Of a DNA stretch of 64,000 nucleotides, positions 26,093-34,820 are shown one piece after another (the stretch's first letter is position 1; each line of letters opens with the position of its first letter). Both the position numbers and the translations under genes were made by a program. The stretch spans positions 124,001-188,000 of the forward strand of contig CAKQUV010000001.1 in assembly GCA_934277615.1 (NCBI GenBank), in the 5' to 3' direction. The DNA is from an uncultured Clostridia bacterium. GTDB lineage: Bacteria; Bacillota; Clostridia; Christensenellales; CAG-917. The notes beneath the pieces were generated by a model that saw only the letters and a program-made list of their open reading frames with translations, did no database searches and was not told where the DNA came from.

Positions 26093-26505
26093 ATGGGTGC
26101 ACCTATTAACGGAATATGCCTCTTCGGAGACGGAACTCGAGCCGCAGGGCGGCGAGCTAGTCGAGCGCCAAGCTTGACGAAAAGTACAAGCGACTGCGCC
26201 GTGTTGTTGCGTAGCTGGCGCACAAAGCGCAGTGGCATAATGAGGGAAATGTCCCTATCTATGCGCGTGCCGTAAGGAGCGAAGCGACGGAATAGCGATT
26301 GGTACGAAGTCAATCGCGTCGCGTGTCCCCCTGCGGAGCAGTTCCGTGGGTTCCCTCAAACGAAGTGCAGAGGGGGAATGGAATATGGGCGCGACGCGTT
26401 AAACGACACATTCGGCGAATGTGTCGTAGCCAAAGCGAACGAGGCGGATTGCGGTGCGCAAACGCCGAAGTCCAAACACCGTGAGGAAGGGGGAAATTGC
26501 ATTTA
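26093..26505 (+). repeat. Dispersed structured element R, copy 3
   Basis: Lies between the convergent gdhA and guaB genes. It shares the blocks GAGCCGCAGGGCGGCGAGC, GTGCCGTAAGGAGCGAAGCG, the GCGATTG/CAATCGC hairpin, GGGCGCGACGCGTTAA and TAGCCAAAGCGAACGAGGC with the other copies. The variable hairpin here is CGACACATTC/GAATGTGTCG (26404-26426). It is closest to copy 1, read in reverse. No gene inside. Confidence 0.75.
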
Positions 26506-26526
26506 AAATATTTACAGCAACTTCGC

Positions 26527-28023
26527 TCAGTAATTCTTATTTTTTATCATAACGTCGTGCGCGCCGCCTTCGACGATGCTTGTTGCGGACACGAGCGTGA
26601 GTTTTGCGTCTTTGTGCAAGTCCTCGATTGTCGTAACGCCGCAGTTGCACATGGTGGATTTGACTTTATAAAGGCTCTTGCGCACGTTGTCGGAGAGTTT
26701 GCCTGCATACGGAACGTAAGAATCGACGCCCTCTTCAAACGAAAGTCCGCTCTTTCCGCCGAGGTCGTAACGTTGCCAGTTTCTCGCGCGGTTGCTGCCC
26801 TCGCCCCAATATTCTTTGACGTAGTTGCCGTTGATATTGAGTTTTGCCGTGGGGCTTTCGTCAAATCTTGCAAAATATCTGCCAAGCATAATGAAATCCG
26901 CGCCCATAGCAAGCGCAAGCGTCATATGGTAGTCTTGCACGATGCCGCCGTCCGAGCAAATGGGGATATATATGCCCGTTTCCTTGTAGTATTCATCGCG
27001 CGCCGCCGCCACTTCGATAAGTGCGGTTGCCTGACCTCTGCCTATGCCCTTCGTTTCACGCGTAATACAGATAGAGCCGCCGCCTATGCCCACTTTGACA
27101 AAATCAGCGCCTGCTTTTGCCAAAAACAAAAATCCGTCTCTGTCCACCACGTTGCCTGCTCCTACAAGCACGCTATCGCCGTATTTCGACCTTATAAAAT
27201 CAATGGTTTTTTGCTGCCAGACGGTATATCCCTCGCTGCTGTCTATACAAAGCACGTCCGCGCCTGCCTCGACAAGGAGAGGAACTCTCTTTTCGTAATC
27301 GAGGGTGTTTATACCTGCGCCGACGAGATATCTCTTTTCGCCATCAAGCACTTCGAGCGGATTTTCTTTGTGCTGCTCATAGTCCTTTCTGAACACGAAA
27401 TATAGCAATCTGTCCTCACCGTCCACGATAGGCAACGTGTTGAGCTTGTTATCCCAAATAATATCGTTTGCCTCGGAAAGCGTTACGCTCGACGGCGCAA
27501 CCACAAGTTTTTCTCTCGGAGTCATAAACGAGGACACTTTGTCATCGAGCGACATTCTCGACACACGGTAATCCCTGCTTGTAACCATACCCAAAAGCTT
27601 GCCGTTTGACGTGCCGTCCGACGTTATGGCAATGGTATTGTGTCCGTTTCTCTCGACGAGATCCAGTACGTCTTTTAGCGTATCGTCGGGAGTAAGGTTG
27701 CTGTCGCTCACCACAAAGCCCGCTTTGTATGCTTTGACTCTACGCACCATATTCGCCTCGTTCTCGGGAGATTGCGAGCCGTATATAAAAGAAATTCCGC
27801 CCTCTTTGGCAAGCGCAATAGCCATTTTGTCATCGCTGACCGATTGCATAATTGCCGAAACGAGCGGAATATTCAACGTGATTTTGGGTGCTTCGCCTTT
27901 CTTGAACTTGACGAGCGGAGTTTGCAAACTGACGTTTGCAGGAATGCATTTTTCCGACGTATATCCCGGAATAAGCAGATACTCGCTGAAAGTCCTCGAG
28001 GGTTCTTGAGAATACTTTGCCAT
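26527..28023 (-). CDS. guaB: Inosine-5'-monophosphate dehydrogenase
   Basis: Converts IMP to XMP in guanine nucleotide synthesis. The 498-residue TIM-barrel enzyme has two CBS domains inserted (about residues 95-225, with SRDYRVSRMSLDDKVSSFMT in the second). The catalytic Cys loop is GIGGGSICITRETKGIGRGQ, the IMP phosphate site is CSDGGIVQDYHM, and the flap-side Arg/Tyr element is seen near YWGEGSNRARNWQRY. It is a somewhat divergent IMPDH subtype, so GMP-reductase activity was considered, but the CBS insert and loop favour IMPDH. The start has AGAGGTG upstream. Confidence 0.93.
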   Translation of the reverse strand: MAKYSQEPSRTFSEYLLIPGYTSEKCIPANVSLQTPLVKFKKGEAPKITLNIPLVSAIMQSVSDDKMAIALAKEGGISFIYGSQSPENEANMVRRVKAYKAGFVVSDSNLTPDDTLKDVLDLVERNGHNTIAITSDGTSNGKLLGMVTSRDYRVSRMSLDDKVSSFMTPREKLVVAPSSVTLSEANDIIWDNKLNTLPIVDGEDRLLYFVFRKDYEQHKENPLEVLDGEKRYLVGAGINTLDYEKRVPLLVEAGADVLCIDSSEGYTVWQQKTIDFIRSKYGDSVLVGAGNVVDRDGFLFLAKAGADFVKVGIGGGSICITRETKGIGRGQATALIEVAAARDEYYKETGIYIPICSDGGIVQDYHMTLALAMGADFIMLGRYFARFDESPTAKLNINGNYVKEYWGEGSNRARNWQRYDLGGKSGLSFEEGVDSYVPYAGKLSDNVRKSLYKVKSTMCNCGVTTIEDLHKDAKLTLVSATSIVEGGAHDVMIKNKNY

Positions 28024-28117
28024 ATTTCACCTCTATAAAAATTTTTTGTATTTTACCATAAAAACCGCCATCTTCAAACCGTTTTGCAACCAAATCTCAA
28101 AATTAATTTTTCCTACC

Positions 28118-28147
28118 AAAAAGACGGCGTTTCCGCCGTCCTTTTTT
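28118..28147. terminator. Intrinsic terminator, bidirectional
   Basis: AAAAAGACGGCG and CGCCGTCCTTTTTT form a GACGGCG/CGCCGTC stem with a TTTC loop, with T runs on both strands. It ends the minus-strand gtrA gene. Confidence 0.8.
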
Positions 28148-28162
28148 CAAATTGTTTGTATG

Positions 28163-28813
28163 TTATTGTTGGTCTGCGCCGCCTTGTTCGTCCGTCGTTT
28201 GCTTTGCGTCTTCGCTTGAGGCGACTTCTTCCGCATTCTCATCGGCTTTTTTCGCTTTGGGCTTTCTGAACACCACAAACTTCTGCCACATAAACTCTAG
28301 CGCAAAGTTGATGATCATAACCGTACCTTCCGCAATGATACCTGCAAGCGTAGCGTTTATCTTTGCAGAAAGCAACGGCTCAATCGTGCAGACGTACCAC
28401 GTTTGGAAAGGATAAAACGGCACGTAGAACAAGAATGCCAGAATCATTGCCTTGGGAACGTTGCTTGCGTCCTTAAAAGTGAACTTGCGATTGAGCGTGA
28501 AGTTCCAAAGTATAGACGCGCAAAGCGCAACGGTCGTTGCGACAAAAGTATTGATTGCCGTCGGTTGGATAAAGTTGATTGTCTTTCCGTCATCGGGGAT
28601 GACGTTGTGCAGTATCGTGAACACAACAAGCTGAATGATACCTGCGCTTGCGGCGCAAAGCGCGTATTTGATAAACTGCATTACGCCCTGACGCTTTTCT
28701 TTTTTGGCTTGTTTCTCGGCGTGTTTCACGCTGTAATCCGCAAGTATTCCGCTCGGCTTTTGCTCTCCGCAAACCTCTTGAACCTCTGCTGCTTGTGCGA
28801 CGTTTTCGTCCAT
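28163..28813 (-). CDS. GtrA-family membrane protein
   Basis: GtrA-like four-helix membrane protein of 216 residues. The family is usually linked to flipping or supply of lipid-linked sugars for cell-surface polysaccharides. Membrane segments lie at about residues 45-68, 88-107, 122-140 and 155-180. The family signature is visible in LCASILWNFTLNRKFTFK. A long charged N-terminus and a C-terminal Glu/Asp/Gln tail are extra. I chose ATG 28813 because AGAGGT is correctly placed; an upstream in-frame ATG adds nine residues. No glycosyltransferase partner is adjacent. Confidence 0.85.
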   Translation of the reverse strand: MDENVAQAAEVQEVCGEQKPSGILADYSVKHAEKQAKKEKRQGVMQFIKYALCAASAGIIQLVVFTILHNVIPDDGKTINFIQPTAINTFVATTVALCASILWNFTLNRKFTFKDASNVPKAMILAFLFYVPFYPFQTWYVCTIEPLLSAKINATLAGIIAEGTVMIINFALEFMWQKFVVFRKPKAKKADENAEEVASSEDAKQTTDEQGGADQQ

Positions 28814-29055
28814 AATTTGTACCTCTATAAAAGTATACAATCAGTTTAACAATCTAAATTTGCGATGTCAATATCTATCTTGATATTACTATATTTTTCT
28901 ATACCGTCTGACATCGTTGTCAACGTATATTCCACCTAAATCAATGAGCGCCGCAAAGTCCGTTTTTCTTTTCGCTTTGTGTCGATTTTGCACGAATAAC
29001 GATTTTATATATTGTTTTGTGCTTATAAACACTGCCTTTTGGCAAAAATGCGCTT

Positions 29056-30486
29056 GTGAATATATCAGGGCTCGAGCAACTTCTCAAATCAACTTTCTCT
29101 CATAGCGACGACTTCAAGTGCCGTCGTCTTTTTGTCGGACAAAAGGAATGCATGTTTGCCTATCTTGACGGCAACATAGACAAAATGCTCTTTGAGCAAG
29201 ACATAGTACGTCCTCTCAAAAATGCCGAAGATTTTGAAAAACCATATCTCAAGGACTTGCAAAACAAGGTTGCATATGCCGATGAAATCGACGTTGTGCC
29301 TGTAGCTCAAACGCCCGAAAAAATCGCGTGCTGCGACATCGCCTTTTATATTGACGGCGAGAATGACGCATACGTTTTTTCTTTGCGAAAACCCAGTGCG
29401 CGCGCAATAGGCGAGCCGCCTACGGCCAGCGTTATGAAAGGACCTCGCGAGGGATTTATAGAGGAAATCAAAACCAATATGTCCCTCATTCGTCGCCGCA
29501 TAAAATCGCCAGACCTTGTGGTGAAAACTTTTCAGGTGGGGCGTTATTCCTCAACGACGGTTGCGCTGATGTATATCCGAGGTATTGCCGACGATGCAAT
29601 CGTCGAACAATTATCTCACAAAATCGAACGCATAGACGTTGACGGAGTTGTGGATAGCGCATACGTGCTTTCCTTTATCCAAACTCGCAAAAACTCTTTC
29701 TTTTTGCAGGCGGGTTCCACGGAAAAACCCGATGTCGCCAGCGCAAAACTTCTGGAAGGACGCGTTGCGATAATCGTTGACGGCTCTCCAATCGTCATTA
29801 CGCTCCCCTATCTCGTATTCGAGGACGTTCAGGACGGTTACGATTACTATTCGGGCGACTGGCGCGCCTCTATGATAAGGATGTTCCGCATGCTCGGCGC
29901 ACTTTTGACAGTGCTGCTGCCCGGCGCATACGTTGCTCTTCAAACCTACCACTTTCAACTGCTGCCCATAAAGTTTCTTATGACGCTTATGGCGGCAACC
30001 ACCAACATCCCGTTCCCTCCGGCAATAGAAATGTTGCTTGTCATGACGCTGTTTGAAATACTCAATCAAGCGTCCATCCGCATGCCGAGATACTTCGGAA
30101 TATCCCTCTCCGTCGTCGGCGCAATCGTGCTTGGCGACACGGCGGTAAAAGCAGGGCTCATATCTTCGCCAAGCGTGCTTGTGGTTGCGCTCTCGGCAAT
30201 AGGCATATTCTGTGTGCCCGACCAGGTAGGTCCGATGTCGATAATGAGATTTTTGTTTTTGTGCGTGAGTGCGGTTACGGGATTCGTGGGCATGATAGTG
30301 CTTACAATCGTCATCATCGCTTATCTTGCAAGCCTCGACAACTTCGGCACTCCCTACCTCGCGCCTTACGCCCCTCGCATCATCCCAGACCTACAGGACG
30401 GCGTATTAAAAGCGAACGCGTCGTCTATGGAACTGCGCCCCTACTCTATCCCGACGACAAACCGTCGCCGTATAAGAAAATCATAA
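29056..30486 (+). CDS. gerKA: Spore germination protein GerA family, A subunit
   Basis: Germinant-receptor A subunit in the spore inner membrane. The N-terminal soluble domain (about residues 1-250) contains KGPREGFIEEIKTNMSLIRR and YIRGIADDAIVEQLSHKI. The membrane half starts with DYYSGDWRASMIRMFRMLGA and ends after residue 440. The 476-residue length fits. The start is GTG at 29056 with no clear Shine-Dalgarno site. The B and C subunits follow, so this is a complete tricistronic receptor. Such operons are forespore-expressed (sigma G) in known spore formers; I could not identify that promoter here. The letter K is by convention only. Confidence 0.93.
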   Translation: MNISGLEQLLKSTFSHSDDFKCRRLFVGQKECMFAYLDGNIDKMLFEQDIVRPLKNAEDFEKPYLKDLQNKVAYADEIDVVPVAQTPEKIACCDIAFYIDGENDAYVFSLRKPSARAIGEPPTASVMKGPREGFIEEIKTNMSLIRRRIKSPDLVVKTFQVGRYSSTTVALMYIRGIADDAIVEQLSHKIERIDVDGVVDSAYVLSFIQTRKNSFFLQAGSTEKPDVASAKLLEGRVAIIVDGSPIVITLPYLVFEDVQDGYDYYSGDWRASMIRMFRMLGALLTVLLPGAYVALQTYHFQLLPIKFLMTLMAATTNIPFPPAIEMLLVMTLFEILNQASIRMPRYFGISLSVVGAIVLGDTAVKAGLISSPSVLVVALSAIGIFCVPDQVGPMSIMRFLFLCVSAVTGFVGMIVLTIVIIAYLASLDNFGTPYLAPYAPRIIPDLQDGVLKANASSMELRPYSIPTTNRRRIRKS

Positions 30487-30502
30487 AACAAGAACTTTAA
30501 CT

Positions 30503-31738
30503 ATGCAAAACTTTACTGTAAAACACGGATTGCGCAAAAACCTACCCATAGGCACACTATACAACAGTCAGGTGGCGTCAATTATTCTTATGGTAGGAAT
30601 AGCCTTCAAACTCTCCGCCGCCCCCGGAATGATATCCTCGTATTACGGCTCTTCCACGCTTTGGGTTTTCATATCTTTTTCCGTGGTTGAACTTATATGC
30701 GCCTTTATGATATTCGCCTTTTCTCGCATGAGCGGCGACGGTTTTTTGATTGCCACCAATTCGCTTTGGTACAAAGCGATATGCGCCGTTGCATTTGTGC
30801 TTTTGAGCATAAAATGCACGTTCTATTTTTGCTATTGCGCCTCATACCTCACCCACGAATTGTTTACGGGCGCGCAACCCGTCTTTATATACGTACTCAT
30901 CATAGTGCCGATAATCTATCTCGGAGCGAAAGGCACTCGCTCTATAGCGCGCTCTTGCGAGTTGTTTGCGCCGCTGTTTCTGGCAGTGATAATCCTCAAT
31001 CTCGCATTTTTGGACACGGAATTCGACATAGGTCGCAATCTCCCCGTTTTCTCGGTAAGTCCCGTCGACTTCTTTTCAAAGCTTCCGCATTACGGGCTAT
31101 GGCTTGGCGATTTGTTGCCTTTTGCATTTATACGCATTCGCAATAAAAAACTGCCCTATATAACGTGCGGCGTTGCGATAACGTGGGTGCTTGCCAACCT
31201 AATCGTAATGTTCGGAGTGGCAATTTACGGCGACGCGCTCAAAATGGTGTCCGACCTTCTCATCCACATCGCGAGTTTCAACCAACTATCTCTCGAAATA
31301 GGCAGAATGGAATGGACAAACCTCTTTGTCATCCTTGCGATGTCCATATTCTCCATATCCTTTCTATACGACGGCGCAAACAACGCCTTCCGACGTGCGT
31401 TCGGCTCGGCGGTACCCTCAAAAATCATATGCCCTATCGTAATTCTTTGCACGGCGATATTCGTAACGTCCACTCAAACGGTAACGGATTTTGCCGTAGG
31501 CGCATTCGGCTACGCATTGTCGATAACGTCCGTTGCCGTACCCCTTTTATTCCTTATTTTCGCCCTTGTGCAAAAGCGAAAAATGCGCGGATTTTACAAT
31601 GCTGCCGACAGCGAATATATACCTCAAAAAGTCAAAAAACCGTCCGTTCCCGACAGTGAACTCGACGGCGTATTATGCAACGAAAAAGGCACTTGCGCAA
31701 CGCTTGCCGCACACGGCGCGACAGGAGGCGACCAATGA
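30503..31738 (+). CDS. gerKB: Spore germination protein, B subunit (amino-acid permease fold)
   Basis: GerB-type subunit of the germinant receptor, an APC-superfamily permease fold thought to bind the germinant. It has ten hydrophobic segments across 411 residues. The family features include the ISYYGSS-like beginning (here GMISSYYGSSTLW) and DFFSKLPHYGLWLGDLLPFA near residue 190. The C-terminal hydrophilic tail (about residues 375-411) is longer than usual. It follows gerKA by 16 bases and its stop overlaps the start of gerKC (ATGA). Confidence 0.92.
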   Translation: MQNFTVKHGLRKNLPIGTLYNSQVASIILMVGIAFKLSAAPGMISSYYGSSTLWVFISFSVVELICAFMIFAFSRMSGDGFLIATNSLWYKAICAVAFVLLSIKCTFYFCYCASYLTHELFTGAQPVFIYVLIIVPIIYLGAKGTRSIARSCELFAPLFLAVIILNLAFLDTEFDIGRNLPVFSVSPVDFFSKLPHYGLWLGDLLPFAFIRIRNKKLPYITCGVAITWVLANLIVMFGVAIYGDALKMVSDLLIHIASFNQLSLEIGRMEWTNLFVILAMSIFSISFLYDGANNAFRRAFGSAVPSKIICPIVILCTAIFVTSTQTVTDFAVGAFGYALSITSVAVPLLFLIFALVQKRKMRGFYNAADSEYIPQKVKKPSVPDSELDGVLCNEKGTCATLAAHGATGGDQ

Positions 31739-32889
31739 AAAAACAGACGGTTCCATCCTATCTCGCACGCACAAAATGGTTTGTCTTTGCCCTCATTACG
31801 CTCATCCTCATAGTGTTCGGTCGCACGGTGGAAACGCCCTCGCTCACCAAATCCGCCGTGGTGCTGGGCATAGGCATAGACTATGCGGAGGACGCCTCTC
31901 TTTTCACCGTAAGCGCGCAATGTGTTCTTGTCGGGTCGTCAAGCGGCGACACGTCGGAAACGACTTTCAACACCTACTCGTCATCGGGCAATACTATTGC
32001 AGGCGCAATGGATGGTATTTCACGCAAAATGGGGTTAATCATATCGCTTGCGCATTGTAATGTGGTTGTTATGTCGCAATCCGCGCTTAAACTCGATCAT
32101 ATGCAACTTATATATCCACTCACGGAAATGTACGCTTTGCCCGAGCAAACCATAATCGTCTCCTGCCCGGATTCGCCCGAAAAACTGCTCTCTTTGCGTG
32201 TAGGTTCGACGCTCAGCGCGCCCTTCTTTTTGCAGCAAGCGCTCATAAACGAAGAGAGTTCCGACGGTATGATCCGCACCACCTCAAAGGACTTCTTGGC
32301 ACGCTCGCTATCTCGCAGCGAGGCAAACGCAGTGCCCTATATCAAGGTGCAAAAACTACAAAGTCCGCCCATTAGTCAGCAAGGCAACGACGAGGATTCA
32401 TACGAACTTCTGATAGGCGACGCGCTTGTGTTTAATCACAACAAATTTGCAGTGATAGACAAGGAGCACGCCGAGGTGCTTGCCCTCTTCCTCGGACACG
32501 GCGTAACCGGCACTTTCAACTACACTGATTCAGAGGGCGGTTCTATGGAATTTAAGGTGCTCAAAAAAGACGTCAAACTAAAAGCGAACGGGCGCGACGT
32601 AAAAGCGGAAATCAATCTTTCCGTCGATTTGAGCGACGTGCAGAACGTAAGCACCGACAAAGTGCTTTCAAGCGCGGACGAAATAGTAAAGCGGTACGCC
32701 CAAAACCTTGCGGACGATATAAAAGCCAAATTCGAATATCTTTATGAGTTTTCAAAAAAGGAAAATATCGACTTTTTGAATTTGCAGACAAAAGCTTATC
32801 AATCGGTGGGGCGCGCTCTCGAGCATGACTGTCTTTCTACCATATCTTTCACCCCAACCGTCAAAATCAGCGTACGAGAAACGGGCTGA
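31735..32889 (+). CDS. gerKC: Spore germination protein, C subunit, without lipobox
   Basis: GerC subunit of 384 residues. After an N-terminal hydrophobic segment (about 15-32) comes the conserved VVLGIGIDYAED stretch, and the C-terminal GerC domain ends near KENIDFLNLQTKAYQ. Known GerC proteins are lipoproteins with a lipobox ending GCWD. Here the matching position reads VFGRTVETPSLTKSAVVLG, with no cysteine at all, so the protein must stay attached by an uncleaved membrane helix. The ATG overlaps the gerKB stop and has AGGAGG upstream. Confidence 0.9.
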   Translation: MKKQTVPSYLARTKWFVFALITLILIVFGRTVETPSLTKSAVVLGIGIDYAEDASLFTVSAQCVLVGSSSGDTSETTFNTYSSSGNTIAGAMDGISRKMGLIISLAHCNVVVMSQSALKLDHMQLIYPLTEMYALPEQTIIVSCPDSPEKLLSLRVGSTLSAPFFLQQALINEESSDGMIRTTSKDFLARSLSRSEANAVPYIKVQKLQSPPISQQGNDEDSYELLIGDALVFNHNKFAVIDKEHAEVLALFLGHGVTGTFNYTDSEGGSMEFKVLKKDVKLKANGRDVKAEINLSVDLSDVQNVSTDKVLSSADEIVKRYAQNLADDIKAKFEYLYEFSKKENIDFLNLQTKAYQSVGRALEHDCLSTISFTPTVKISVRETG

Positions 32890-32901
32890 TTCACGCCCGT
32901 T
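32880..32901 (+). terminator. Weak hairpin at the end of the ger operon
   Basis: AACGGGC/GCCCGTT stem that encloses the gerKC stop codon. It is followed by TCGCTTT, not a clean T run, so termination may be partial. Confidence 0.35.
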
Positions 32902-32936
32902 CGCTTTGCGCTCATATAGTAAAGCGGAGGCTTTTA

Positions 32937-33223
32937 TGGACTACACACTTCCCGACGACGCGACAATGGAAAAAATGCGCCAAGCCTATAACGAACAACT
33001 CTCTCGCAAGGCGGACGCGCTCTGCTACATACCCGACGCTGTAAGCGTCGCGCCCGAACGCTTTACGTGCGCGCATATTTTATTTCTTTACATTGCAATG
33101 CTTTTGAGGTATAATAACGGGTATGGAAATCAAATTTATGACGCCCACGGAAGTGTGGGAGGGATTCGATGCTCACAAAGCGCCTTTGGAAGCATCAATA
33201 ATCTCGGCGCAATCGCAAGATAA
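32937..33223 (+). CDS. Possible small protein, 95 aa, overlapping the next gene
   Basis: An open frame starting at an ATG with a very good ribosome site (GGAGG, five bases upstream). The first 50 residues are charged and helical (MEKMRQAYNEQLSRKADALC). It then runs through the promoter of the 554-aa gene and about 100 bases into that gene in another frame. Either it is a real short gene whose tail overlaps, or a remnant cut by a rearrangement. No family recognised. Confidence 0.35.
33087..33115 (+). promoter_or_regulatory. Promoter of the 554-aa hydrolase-fold gene
   Basis: -35 TTTACA (33087-33092), 17-base spacer, -10 TATAAT (33110-33115). The ATG is seven bases after the -10, so the mRNA is expected to be leaderless. 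Confidence 0.7.
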
Positions 33224-34787
33224 CATCGTTTGCTCGCAGCAGATATTCACGGCGGACACGACAAAAGAAGGTCGCGTGCGTGTCTTTTGCAAGATTTATT
33301 ACGACGGACGTTGGCAAGACAAACGCCCTGCGCTTTTGGTTTTGCCCTCTTTTGACAACCCCTATTCCAACGAGGCGATACGCTATCTCGTGGAGGAGGG
33401 CTACGTTACTTGCCTGCTCGATTATTGCGGAACTTTTGTGGATACCCACACCTCTTACCCCTCGGATTTGAGCTTTGCCGCACTCCCCTCTTGCAGAGAG
33501 CATCTTGACGACATTCACGGCGGCGCGCGCAACACGCCTTGGTTTGTATGGAGCAAGGTCGCAAGAAGAGCCATAAGTCTGCTCGAAGAGCAAAGCCTTG
33601 TGGCGGCAGACCGTATTGGCGTAATAGGATTCGGCATAGGCGCTCAGCTTTCGTGGCAAGTTGCAGGCACGGACAACAGAGTACGTGCGCTTGTCGCGGC
33701 AAACGGCGGCGGCTACCGCTGGGCAACCGACAGCCCCAAATTCCTGGGCAAGGACATCCCGTCCGACGACGAGCAACTTGCATATTCCACAGGCGTGGGC
33801 GCGGAAACGTACGCAATGTTTGTGCATTGCCCCACACTTGCGATTGCAACCAGAGATTCCGTTGCTTGCGACGTTGACAGAATCGGCGACATGCTCGACC
33901 TTGTCAAATGCAAGGAAAAACAACTCATAATATCCGACTCCTGCGGTCAACAATTGACAAAATCCGTCGGCGCCGCCTGCCTTTGCTGGCTGCGCAAGCA
34001 TCTTGCCTCCGACGGCGACGAAGCCGCAACTATGCCGACAATGAAATTTGACACCACGGACGGTAGATTGTACGTTCGCGTCAACTCCGCAAAAGGCGCA
34101 AAATCTCGCAGATTGTACATAAGCTACGGCGAGCCGATATCCAAGGAACGCTATTGGCGAGTGCTTGACATCAAGCAAAAAGTCGGCGAACACGAGTATG
34201 TATGCGACGTGCCCGTGTATGACGAAAACGAACTTATAGTGGCATACGCCACAATCGATTACGACGACGGCGACATCATCTCCACAAAAGTTATCGACGT
34301 CATTCCCTCAAAGCACGACGTTACGGCAATCGACTCTGCTATGCGCAATTCCAGCATCATTTACGACGGAAGTATGGGTATAGGCGGCTTCTCTGCAAAG
34401 TCCGATTCCGCACTCCTTGACGAAAACTCCCTCAAAGTCAAAGAAGGTCCTTTCGGCATAAAGGGAATTACGCTCGACAGCGGAGTTCTCTCTCTTTGCC
34501 GCAGTATACACGAGATGAAGGCGCTTCCTCGCTCTGCGTCGCTGCACATAGACGCATACTCAAAAACCGAGCGCAAATTGGAAGTGTCCGTATTGTCTTA
34601 TCCGGAGCTCAAACGCTACACCGCTCATGCCGACCTCACCGGCGGCGAGTTCTGGCAAAAATTGCTTTTCGAATGTTCCGACTTCAAGAGCGAAGAAGGC
34701 AGAACACTATCCGCTTTCAGCAACGCGAAAGTGATTGAAGTCATCTCTGTGGACGGCGCGATACTCAACAATTTTTTGTGGATTTGA
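33123..34787 (+). CDS. Alpha/beta-hydrolase-fold protein lacking the nucleophile
   Basis: A 554-residue protein. The first 310 residues look like an acetyl-xylan-esterase/dienelactone-hydrolase type alpha/beta fold: ALLVLPSFDNPYSNEAIRYL, then ARRAISLLEEQSLVAADRIG leading to the nucleophile elbow. The elbow reads GVIGFGIGAQLSW, where active enzymes have G-x-S-x-G, so the Ser is replaced by Gly. The C-terminal 240 residues are beta-rich and unfamiliar. The start at ATG 33123 has no ribosome site but sits at the expected transcription start. Likely a non-catalytic or altered member; function unknown. Confidence 0.75.
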   Translation: MEIKFMTPTEVWEGFDAHKAPLEASIISAQSQDNIVCSQQIFTADTTKEGRVRVFCKIYYDGRWQDKRPALLVLPSFDNPYSNEAIRYLVEEGYVTCLLDYCGTFVDTHTSYPSDLSFAALPSCREHLDDIHGGARNTPWFVWSKVARRAISLLEEQSLVAADRIGVIGFGIGAQLSWQVAGTDNRVRALVAANGGGYRWATDSPKFLGKDIPSDDEQLAYSTGVGAETYAMFVHCPTLAIATRDSVACDVDRIGDMLDLVKCKEKQLIISDSCGQQLTKSVGAACLCWLRKHLASDGDEAATMPTMKFDTTDGRLYVRVNSAKGAKSRRLYISYGEPISKERYWRVLDIKQKVGEHEYVCDVPVYDENELIVAYATIDYDDGDIISTKVIDVIPSKHDVTAIDSAMRNSSIIYDGSMGIGGFSAKSDSALLDENSLKVKEGPFGIKGITLDSGVLSLCRSIHEMKALPRSASLHIDAYSKTERKLEVSVLSYPELKRYTAHADLTGGEFWQKLLFECSDFKSEEGRTLSAFSNAKVIEVISVDGAILNNFLWI

Positions 34788-34820
34788 AAATAATTTGCAA
34801 AAGATAAAATATACTTTGAT

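Noticed and set aside
18548..26505. R elements as insertion sequences
   Set aside because: No transposase frame, and no terminal inverted repeats or target duplications common to the three copies.
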